Shown here: positions 19,389 through 28,106 of the stretch, one piece after another
Position numbering within the stretch: position 1 is the stretch's first letter
Layout of the letters: each line of letters starts with the position of its first letter
Position numbers and translations under genes: made by a program
Notes under the pieces: generated by a model
The model's database searches: none
Told to the model about the DNA's origin: nothing
What the model saw: the letters and a program-made list of their open reading frames with translations, nothing else
Origin: Zygnema cylindricum
Taxonomy: Eukaryota; Streptophyta; Zygnematophyceae; Zygnematales; Zygnemataceae
Reading direction: 5' to 3'
Assembly: GCA_037447655.1 (NCBI GenBank)
Contig: JBBHKE010003195.1
Span: forward strand, 1-32,500
DNA length: 32,500 bases

Positions 19389-19785
19389 TCTGAGTGATTA
19401 GGCAGCTAAGATACCCAAACCTGCTTCTCTTTGGCACATCTTATTTCAAAATTAACGTTCTAAACTGTCACCTATGACTCAGCACCAGAGTCACTCAACT
19501 CATTCAAATACTCTCATATTTGACAGAGTTAGATATTTACCATGTTGAGGGCTACTTGCAAAGATTCATCACACCTAATTCACATTGCAAGAAGTTCTTG
19601 CATATAAATGATGAACAAAATAAAAGGTAATGTTTTTAAGCCTACTGCAAAGTGATAACTTCCTAAGTTATGTAATCTACTTTTATACACTAAGACGTTC
19701 TACCTACTCTTATACTATAGTCCAAGAATGTACGTTCTTCATACGTTCCACAACCTCCCCTCACAGATAGAAGTTACTTTCAACA
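19369..19785 (-). repeat. Family A 5' LTR of A2, with internal deletion
   Basis: The ends match the other family A LTRs (TGTTGAAAG start at 19785; ...GAGTTTCA end at 19369). About 230 bases, corresponding to 14239-14472 in the central LTR, are missing at 19751. The TATA box (19680-19687), hairpin (19655-19671) and palindrome (19724-19739, one mismatch) survive. The flanking 5 bp at 19786-19790 (GTCCC) should be the target duplication; its partner is lost with the left end of the array. Confidence 0.85.
19724..19739. promoter_or_regulatory. 16-bp palindrome, family A LTR, one mismatch
   Basis: AAGAATGTACGTTCTT, the third copy of the conserved motif, retained despite the nearby deletion. Confidence 0.5.
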
Positions 19786-19790
19786 GTCCC

Positions 19791-20338
19791 AACAATAGAG
19801 ACATTGTTCGTAAAGACTGATGAGAATAATACTCTCACATAGGAGCACAATAAAATGGTGGCAAGGCACTTCATCCTAAGGCACTTCACTCAAGGTTTGG
19901 CAACATCTCACCTACAGATAGTGGCGACAACAGGTTTGTGGGCGGCTCTGGTGGATATTTACAGCAGTGGTACTATTCTATAGCAACAACTTGCTGAACA
20001 CAAACTAAGTGCATACTCTTACAAAGGGGGAAGATGTTAGACTAATAGTGTAATGATCTGGCATCTCTGTATATAGAGTTGGAAAGTGGAGGTAAGACAG
20101 GAACCATGAAAGCAAAAGTCAACACCTTGTTCATGAAACTACTAGATGATAATGAGAATGTGGTCAGCCGAGTATAAGATCTTGACGAAGAATGGTCCTC
20201 GTTCGGGAGAACACTTTTGAGATCCAGAGAGGAGGAAAGAGAGTCCAAGCTCATGTTGTCGAAACGATCCTCGTCCGAGAGAACACTATTGAGATCCAGA
20301 GAGGAGGAAAGAGCGCCCAAGCTCTGGCTGTATCTGAC
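19791..20338 (+). pseudogene. Inverted copia gag fragment, family C-like
   Basis: Reading the plus strand, this matches the minus-strand family C gag of 21050-21560 in order. The capsid part is around ATGGTGGCAAGGCACTTCAT, and later comes M-K-L-L-D-D-N-E-N-V-V, corresponding to M-K-L-P-D-D-D-E-N-I-V. There are stops and frame errors throughout. From 20196 a 72-bp unit is present twice in tandem (20196-20267, 20268-about 20336); it carries the E-I-Q-R-G-G-K segment that occurs once in the other copy. The family A array is inserted at its left end (19785/19786). It faces the family C remnant to its right. Confidence 0.7.
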
Positions 20339-20348
20339 CTTTACACCT

Positions 20349-21777
20349 TTATATGTTGCGGTTTGGGAAAGGCAATCTGTGGGCCTTTAATTGAGCAAAT
20401 CTACTACAGTCATCCAAGGTCTCCTTGTCTCCAAAATGTATTCCCTCAACTACACCTGTTTTCTTCATTTCTTTCAATCTATCTAGATGCACATGTCCCA
20501 ATCTTTTATGCCACTTCATCAAATCACTTACACCGGCAGAGTAAACTCTCGGCTTTCCATTACTCAAATTCAGCCTAAACAATTGACGCCTGCCCTCGGT
20601 GTGAAATACACTTCTCACTAGCTAGACGAGACTCCTTTCTTAGTTTACTTGAAACCCTTATTATCTAAGACCAGGTAGTAGAGATAAGGTTTACATTTCA
20701 ATTTTGGAATTAAAAGATCATGAAAGTGTATGGATGTCTTTACCATCAACTAAGACTTTTCAGATCCACAGATCCCATTAAACTAGTGGTTACTATTCTC
20801 CCATCCCCATACTCTATCTCTACAGTAGGGATCTTTCTTATTTTGGTAAACAATATTTTTTCTCTACACATATGCATAGAAGTACCTGAATCAATAATCC
20901 ATCCTTTTTCAATAGCTTCTCTTACTCCACCAAAAGCACACTTTTGCCTCCTTGGAATCTTCGGTTGAACTTTCACTTTCTTAGAATCCTTATCCCGCCA
21001 TTTAGTTCCAGCAGCCAATGCTTGAACACTCTTCCCTCCTCTTCGAATCTCAATTGTGCTTTCCCAAACCAAAATCATCATGATAACGATGTTCGAGATC
21101 CATCGATGATTTGGCAAATCTTGAACCGTGTTAACAATGTTTTCATCATCATCTGGAAGTTTCATTAACAAATTATTCACCTTCTCTTTCTCGGTCTCCC
21201 TTTTCCTGGTACTCTCCTACTCCATAAATAACCCAGCCAAGTTGTTACAAAAGTCTAACATCTTTCCTCCTTTGTTCAGATATGTGTACCTTCTAACTTG
21301 CCAACTTCTGCTGCTAAATTGTACCACTCTTGTAAATTTTGACAATACTATCCCACAACTCGGCCACCTTGTCCACATGAAGGTGAGGTGTAGCAACTGC
21401 TTGAGTGAGACGCTCGAGAATAAAATGAGTTGCCAGAGTGTTATTGAAATCCCAGATTCTAGTATCATTTTCGTCGGTTTTCTGAACATCCACTACCGGT
21501 ACCGATCCAGTAGCAATCACAATGAGTGTCTCCTTCCCCTCTCCATCATCTTCTACCACCTCTGCCTCCGCAGATCCTTATGTGAATCAAGATCCTCCTA
21601 ACATATGTGGAACTCCCAATTTTGCAGTTGCTCGCCGCACACAACCACTCACAATGCCCCATAGCCGTTTTTCAAAAAATGCACCCCTCATAATGGTTTC
21701 CTAGTATATAAACCCCATTCTATTGAAAATGGCCACCCTAGAGGATGGGCCCATAACCTGTTATTCTGTTACCTCCA
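20349..21777 (-). pseudogene. Copia family C gag, protease and pre-integrase remnant
   Basis: Minus strand, in order. An LTR-encoded ATG (21777) is followed within six codons by TAA. The frame then continues Q-V-M-G-P-S-S-R-V-A-I-F-N-R through the primer site. A capsid part (21559-21314) contains D-F-N-N-T-L-A-T-H-F-I-L-E-R-L-T. The protease motif W-I-I-D-S-G-T-S-M-H-M-C lies near 20900-20865 and the pre-integrase module K-W-H-K-R-L-G-H near 20510. In that module the paired Cys motif is degraded (D-D-C-S-R-F). No zinc knuckle is found between capsid and protease. The element ends abruptly near 20345, where the inverted fragment starts; integrase core, reverse transcriptase, RNase H and 3' LTR are missing. 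Confidence 0.78.
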
Positions 21778-22110
21778 TCGGTCCATGGAAATTCCAACTA
21801 ATATGAAGCCTCTAGTATAATATTTGCCTTTTTGTCTTTCCCACTAAATAATTTCCACCCTGGCACACAAAACTCTGATCGACTACACCCTTCTGTAGCC
21901 TAGACTCTCTTGAGTTCGCAACAAAAAGAATCGTTGAAATTGCTCCCCTGAGCATTAAATTATGGTTGTCCAAAGGTGGCCTATAAATACAAAAGGTCTC
22001 ACAGAGAGAGGTGCCTCAAAAAGTCTAAGTCTTAAACTCCCTCTCTCAACCCCTTACTACTAATATACCTGACCAATGAGAAGAATATAAGGTACAACAA
22101 GGTGCTGGTG
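21759..22110 (-). repeat. Family C LTR, 3' portion
   Basis: The minus-strand end ...GAATAACA at 21759 is followed by primer site GGTTATGGGCCCATCC (21743-21758). It aligns with the solo LTR at 17620-17890. The rest of the LTR is cut by the family B array, which inserted after CCGCT (22111-22115); the remainder should lie beyond the right edge of the window. Confidence 0.7.
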
Positions 22111-22115
22111 CCGCT
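22111..22115 (+). repeat. Expected left target duplication of the family B array (CCGCT)
   Basis: These five bases precede the TGTTGTTC end of the outer family B LTR. The partner would lie outside the window. Confidence 0.4.
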
Positions 22116-22817
22116 TGTTGTTCTACTACCACAAAGGCAGGTGGAGCAGCAGCAGTAGTAGTAGAAGTAGACATAATTCACTTACAGAAGCTTATCAAGA
22201 ATCCTTGCAATTAGTTAATTTCTATAGCTCACCAAATTTGACACAAATGTCAAAACTGTATCAAACTAAACCACAATATGGGATAAAACAAATGTTGACA
22301 ACTCGTAAAGTTTTAGCCCAATTGATCGAACATACACCAAGATATCTAACTCAGAAGTTTCCCAAAAAGAGTCTACAAATTACACAGTTTGGAAGTCTGT
22401 ATACAACAAAATGTTCTACAACTAAAGTTTTATACTCTACACTCAGTTGTCCTACTTCAAAGTGTTGTACCGCCGATACAAGTGTCCGTAAGAGATACGT
22501 CCAAAGAACTAAACTTCCACTAAGGTCAAATGCTCCTAATCATGCTAAAACTAATCTATCACTGTACAATCAATATTAATAGAATCCTATACAGGTGATT
22601 TTTTCAAATACTTATTGCCGGCTTAGTGACACTTGTCTCGATACGTCTATCCGGCTGTTGCAAAGCACTTGTCAGCGAGTCACATGTTTATCCTCTTAAA
22701 TAACTCGTCCGTTGACGTGATTCATATCAACCGTAGCTGCGCTGTTCAATTATTAATCATATTCAAATATCTGCAGCTTGTCGCAGCTGCGTTGTCCTAT
22801 ACCAAATTAGCAGGTCA
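22116..22817 (-). repeat. Family B 3' LTR of B1 (702 bp, deleted form)
   Basis: On the minus strand it starts TGACCTGCTAA after a purine-rich tract (TAGTGGGACTGGG) and ends ...GAACAACA. Its end codes for the first Gag residues (ATG at 22174, M-S-T-S-T-T-T-A-A-A-P-P). Compared with the LTR at 26968-28007 it lacks about 340 bases between two TTAG-containing repeats near 22810. The two LTRs are clearly diverged. Confidence 0.85.
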
Positions 22818-22917
22818 CCCAGTCCCACTATATCTGAATGTTGGACTATCGCACCATGGCAGTATAGCAGTGCAGCAATTCAGATATTAACTTAATCGCA
22901 CTGCGTCCCTACAATAC

Positions 22918-25676
22918 TTTAGCTTAGGAGCAAGAAGAGCTTTAGTGAGTATATCAACAATCATTTTTGCATCTGGCAAATAGCATAATTTAATTACTCT
23001 AGAGAACTTTTTTTATCTTACAAATTGTAATCTTACATCTATGTGTTTGCTTTTGAAGTGGTGACTCAGGTTAGAAGCAATGGCAATGGGAGCCTGGTTA
23101 TCAGACCAGATTACCTGTGGACCAACCTACGTGTATCCCAATTCTTGCAACATGGATTTCACCCATAAGAGTTCTTTAAAGGCCGAGCTCGATGCCATAT
23201 ATTCTGACTCCGTCGTCGATTGTGCCGTGACCTTTTGAAGTTTGTTGCTGTCACAAAAATCACGCTCTCAATTTGGAGAACGAATCACGTGGTGGATTTT
23301 TGGCTTGGCATGTCCCCATAGCTTGGATCACTCCATGTTTGCATCTTCACTTCTCCTCGCCTAGTGTGAGCTTGAGTTTTTTAGTTCCTGCCAAGTATCT
23401 TAAAACTCTTCTTGTTGCATCACGATCAGATTTCCTCGGATTCTCTAGACTTCTGCTCAGTACCCCAACTGCTGGAGCAATGTCAAGACAGGTACAGTTT
23501 ATGAAATATATTAAACTTCCCACTATCTATCAGTAAGGTATCAGTGTCATAGGATCATCCTCCCCTTACTTTAAAATTTCACTGACAATAACACCCGATT
23601 TTGTTTTTTCCCCCTTTTACATATGCCAAAACTCCATTGGTGTTACACATCCTTTTTCCCCCCGCATTCTATATTCATTTAACATGTTTCCAATAGCCTC
23701 TTTTTGAGTCAATTTTATTAATCTTCTTTTTCTGTCCCTCTCTACCTGGATACACAAAATATATTTTTCCTCATCAAGGTCTTTTATCTCGAACCGTGAG
23801 CTTAAAGCAATTTTAATTTTGTTAATTTCAATTGATTTGCTAACTAATAGCAAATCAATACATACATCGCTATATACACTATTCACTCCTCACCCTTTAA
23901 AAAATTGACAGAGTGATCAAAACTTATCCTTTTAAATCCTAGGCTAGTGAAAAATTCATCAAGTTTTAGATTCCATTGCATAGGGGCCTGTTTTAGGTCT
24001 TCAAAGATTTTACCAGTTTGCATACTAAGTGCTCTTTTCCTAGTTCTACATACATTTTAGGATGCTGTATATAATTGGTCTCCTCTAGTTCTCCATGCAA
24101 AAAGGTCGTCTTTACATCCATCCGATGTATTTCCATATCTCTTATAGCAGCTAGAGATAGCAAAATCCTAACTGTCCGAAATCTTACAACAAGAGAAAAT
24201 GTTTCTTCAAAATCAATTCCTTTCTTTTTATTACACCCCTTTCCCAAAAGACTAGCTTTACATAGTTCAATGGTATTATCTAGATTTAACTTCACCTTGA
24301 ATACCCATTTGCTGCATATCGCTTTTCGGTTTGGAGTAAGGTCCACAAGCTCCCATGTTTGAGCTTCCATGATCGACTTCATTTCATCGTTTGCCGCCTC
24401 AAGCCAATTCCGCTCCGGTTAACAGAAGGCTTCCTGGATGGTCACAAGCTCCCTTGAGGCTACCCAGTAGCCGAAGTCAAAGATTGCTTGCAAGCAGGAA
24501 CTAGATCTTCTTCCCCCCGGAAATTCTGAGGCTTAAATTGCCGGATCCCGAGCATTGTACTTGTTGCGCTGGTTACGATCTGTAGGCAGTGACTGTTGTT
24601 GGTCCGCTTCAAAATGAACTTGTTGGGGAACCCGATTATGTTCCGACTCTTGTGTTACCACTGTTGAATTTTGCATATGTGGGACAATATAATGGATGTT
24701 ATCTAAAATAACATATTCCTTAACTTTTTGCTGCTTCTGCTGCTCTGTCATTTTAAATAAGTCTATCGAGTCTAGTTAATCTTGTACAACGATGTTCCTT
24801 GCTACAATAATTTTATGCCTCTCAAAAACAAAGACTATATAACCTTTAAAGTGATCATCATATCCTAACAAAATGCTTGGCAATCCGTTAGGTTCCATTT
24901 TCCATCTATCATTAGACGTATCCAAAATAAAGCATTTACTTCCAAAGACTTTGAAATGACTGACATCCGGTTTTCTACCTGTCCACATCTCGTAAGGAGT
25001 GGTTCCTATGTTTGATATAAATTGCAGAATTTAATGCTTCAGCCCATAATTTTGGATCCACGTCCTTATCCGCAAGCATGGACCTAATGCTTTATGTGAT
25101 AGTTCTATTCAGTCTTTCTGAGACCCCATTTTGTTACGGAGAGTATAGAATAGTTAGTTTGTGACTTATACCTTCCTTGAGTAAGAAGTTTTCAAACTCT
25201 TTTGACGTATATTCCGCGCCATTTTCCGATCTAAGCTCGAGAATTAGCAAACTATTTAGTTTCTCCGCCCACGCTTTGTAGTGTTGAAAATGAGTGACGA
25301 CTTCACTCTTGTCTTTCGTGAATTAGAATTTAGAAAACCTCTAAAAATCATATATAAACGTAACCATATATTTCATCCCCCCGGCACATGGTACCTTTGC
25401 AGGGGCGAAAACATCAGAAAGAGTGAGTTGCAAAAGTTTAGTAGATTTATGTTCACACTCTTGAGAAAACGGTAATCTGTGTATTTTTCCTAATGCACAG
25501 CCATCACACGTTATAGGTGACTGATTTGACAAAGTGACTCCTTTTATTTTCCCAGCATTAACCATCTTTTTCATACTCTCATAGTTCACATGGCCTAATC
25601 TTTTATCCCACAACTCATCTGAGGATAATGCGTCAGAATATAAATCATCATTTTCTTTGACATCGGGCATATCCAT
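22918..25676 (-). pseudogene. Copia B1 pol: pre-integrase, integrase, reverse transcriptase, RNase H
   Basis: Pre-integrase 25676-25341 has L-W-D-K-R-L-G-H (first His replaced by Asp) and C-D-G-C-A-L-G-K. The integrase core 25250-24776 has E-N-G-A-E-Y where D-N-G-G-E-Y is usual, so the second catalytic Asp is lost. It keeps S-E-R-L-N-R but has two stops and a deletion of about 25 bases. Reverse transcriptase 24382-23993 retains M-D-V-K-T-T-F-L-H-G. Near 23855-23870 a one-base deletion turns Y-V-D-D into an unreadable Y-V-L-I. RNase H keeps S-T-T-E-S-E-Y-M-A (about 23230-23195) and the tail S-D-N-Q-A-P-I-A-I-A through L-T-K-A-L to 22918. It is dead in every domain. Confidence 0.85.
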
Positions 25677-25847
25677 TCAATACATTTTGCTAGCATCCCT
25701 AGTTCCCGTAACTGCAATTTTTCCATTTTTGCGAACAACTTGCCTGCCATGTTTCAGATTGACCTCAAACCCTTTACTTTCTACCAAAGAAGTTGAAAAC
25801 ATTTTTTTCTTAAAATCTGGTACATAGAGAACATTTTGAAGAGTTCT

Positions 25848-27026
25848 CTAACATACCTTGCCTTCTACATCAATTAGCAATGAGACATCACCTATAGCTC
25901 GCGTTTGCACACTCATTCTACATACATAGTAGATATTTTTCTCCGGTGCTGATTTAAGATTTTTGAAAACTGCCTTGTTCCTGCACATGTGCGTCGACGC
26001 TCCTGTGTCCATTATCCATCCATTGTCTTTCCCGCCCTCCAATGCCGTCACCATAGCAAATAGATCATAATCCTCCTTGTCAAAGAGTGAAAGAGACTCG
26101 TCCTGAAGAGATGAAGACGCAGAATAGAGTGCATTTCCTCGTTGGGAAGATCCCGTGGAGCCTTGATGAAATCGGCTCTATTGCCATCTAGGTCGGTACA
26201 GACGTGTTTCATTAGCTTTCTTAAGGTTAGGACACAATTTATATCCATAACCTTTTTCATTACAATAAAAAGAAGCATTGAAAGATTGTCTATTTCCTCT
26301 TTGATTAAATTGTCTAAACTGATTTTGATTCTGATTAAACTCATTTCTATGCTGATTAAACTGAGTTTTTTTGTGAAATTCTCTGCTTAATGCCTCTACT
26401 TACTTTTCACGATAAAGAATTTTAGAATCTGCTTCCTCTTCTAATATCAAATCAATAGCTAACTGTAGTGTCCAGCTGGCTTTATCTTTCTGTTTCAGCC
26501 TATCATACGTTGCTTTCATTGTAGTAGGAAGACCACTCATTAGCAAAGCACCCTGTTGAAACTCAGGAAAAGATCCACTTGCATAAGCATGAGAATCTAT
26601 TAGTACTCGAAATTTGTTACAATATTCTGCCATAGTGCCACTCGTGTATTTGTAGTCCGGAACTCTTCCAACCAAAAATAGTTCTTTGTGAGCATTAGCC
26701 TTTTCAAAATCATCCTTGAGATATTTCTAGATATCGATCGCCATTTTCATTTCTATCGTTGACATAGCTAATTCTTGTGAGATACAAAATTTCAAATGCG
26801 ACCGAGCTTGCAAATTTTTCTTTGACCAAGACAGATTTGTTTCTGCCAGTGAACCATCCAAAATATCCAAAAGGTTAACATTTTCAAAGTGTGTCTCCAC
26901 CATATCCGCCCAATAAGCGTATTTTTCCCCCGAGAACATAGGAATTCTTGATGACAAGCCCATAACCTGTAGTTCTAACACCACTGGAGCAGGTGGAGCA
27001 GCAGCAGTAGTAGTAGAAGTAGACAT
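25848..27026 (-). pseudogene. Copia B1 gag and protease
   Basis: The frame starts at ATG 27026 inside the LTR (LTR boundary 26968) and reads through the primer site as Q-V-M-G-L-S-S-R-I-P. The capsid N-terminus reads Y-A-Y-W-A-D-M-V-E-T-H-F-E-N-V-N-L-L. A stop near 26727 separates it from 26675-26400 (Y-T-S-G-T-M-A-E-Y-C-N-K-F, later L-P-T-T-M-K-A-T-Y-D-R-L-K-Q-K-D), which ends in another stop. The following Gln/Asn-rich region and zinc knuckle (26344-26048) are frameshifted, and the knuckle's first Cys is changed. The protease D-T-G-A-S-T-H-M-C is intact near 26020-25985. Confidence 0.85.
26950..26967 (-). other. Copia B1 primer-binding site
   Basis: GGTTATGGGCTTGTCATC on the minus strand directly follows the LTR end ...GAACTACA. 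The first ten bases match the half-tRNA initiator-Met primer site seen in family A. They encode V-M-G in the gag frame. Confidence 0.65.
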
Positions 27027-28007
27027 AATTCACTTACAAGCTTATCAAGAATCTAAACAAACAGTTGTTTTCTAAAGCTCACCAAATCTGACACAAATGT
27101 CCAAACTGATTCAAACTATACCACAGTATAAATAATAACAAAGACTGACAACTCCCAAAGTTTTAGCTCAACTGATCCAACATACACCAAGATATGCAAC
27201 TCAGATGTTTCCCAAAAATATTTTGTAAATTACACAGCCTGGAAGTCTGGATACATAAAATGTTAAACATCCTTAGTTTTATAATCTACACTCAATTGTC
27301 CTACTTCATAGTGTGGTTTTGCTGATACAAGTGTCCCTAAGAGATACATCCAAAGGAATTAAACTACCACTAAGGTCAAATGCTCCTAATCACGCTAAAA
27401 CTAATTTATCACTATACAATCAATGTTAAAGAGAATCCTATACATGTGATTTGTCCAAATACTTGTCGTCGGCTTAGTGACACTTGTCTTAATTCGTATA
27501 TCCGGCGGTTGCAGAGCACCTGTCACCGAGTCACATGTTTATCCTCTTATGAACCTTGTCCGTTGACTTGACTCATATCAACCACAACTGTGCAGTTCAA
27601 TTCTTAATCATATTCAGATATCTGCACCTTCGTCGCAGCTACGTTGTCCTATACAAAATTAGCCGCAGCTGCGTTTTGTCTCGTTGCGTTGCAGCTGTGT
27701 TGTCCGTACAGATCGTATCAAAGATTACTGCAGTTGCGCTTGTCTCGTATGCACCGCAGCTGCGTTTTCCACTCTATGTGTGACACGTACATACTGGTGT
27801 CTGTACCAATCCAAAACCTGCACTGTGTTTCAAACGACGACGCGTGTCCCTATTGATCTATATTTCCACCGTCCTACTAATTTGTTGAGACTGAAAGCTT
27901 TCCAAAGCCAACATTCCCCTAAAGCTTTAGACTCAGTATCCCGTCGCAGCTATGATAACGAACTAGCGCAGCATCGAAGCATAGCAACGTAACAATTTAG
28001 CAAGTCA
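26968..28007 (-). repeat. Family B central LTR (1,040 bp), shared by B1 (5') and B2 (3')
   Basis: It starts TGACTTGCTAA after B2's purine-rich TAGTGGGACTGGG (28008-28020) and ends ...GAACTACA before B1's primer site. It thus acts for both elements. The U3 part (27600-27990) has repeated GCAGCTGCG-type motifs. Compared with 22116-22817 it carries about 340 additional bases. Confidence 0.85.
27625..27960. repeat. GCAGCTGCG motif cluster in the U3 of the family B LTR
   Basis: GTCGCAGCTACG, GCCGCAGCTGCG, TTGCAGCTGTG, CTGCAGTTGCG, ACCGCAGCTGCG and GTCGCAGCTATG lie within about 330 bp, most followed by TTGTC or TTTTC. CGCAGCTGCG is self-complementary and contains an E-box (CAGCTG). U3 position suggests an enhancer repeat. 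Shorter versions are in the LTR at 22116-22817. Confidence 0.5.
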
Positions 28008-28106
28008 CCCAGTCCCACTACATCTCAATGTTGGACTATCGCAACATTGAAGTATAGCGGTTTAGCAATTCAACTATTCACTTAATCCCAGTGCGTCCCT
28101 ACAATA

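Noticed and set aside
22115-22174. Start of a third family B gag next to the LTR, suggesting a third tandem element
   Set aside because: The gag start belongs to the LTR itself in this family, so it is just the LTR end.
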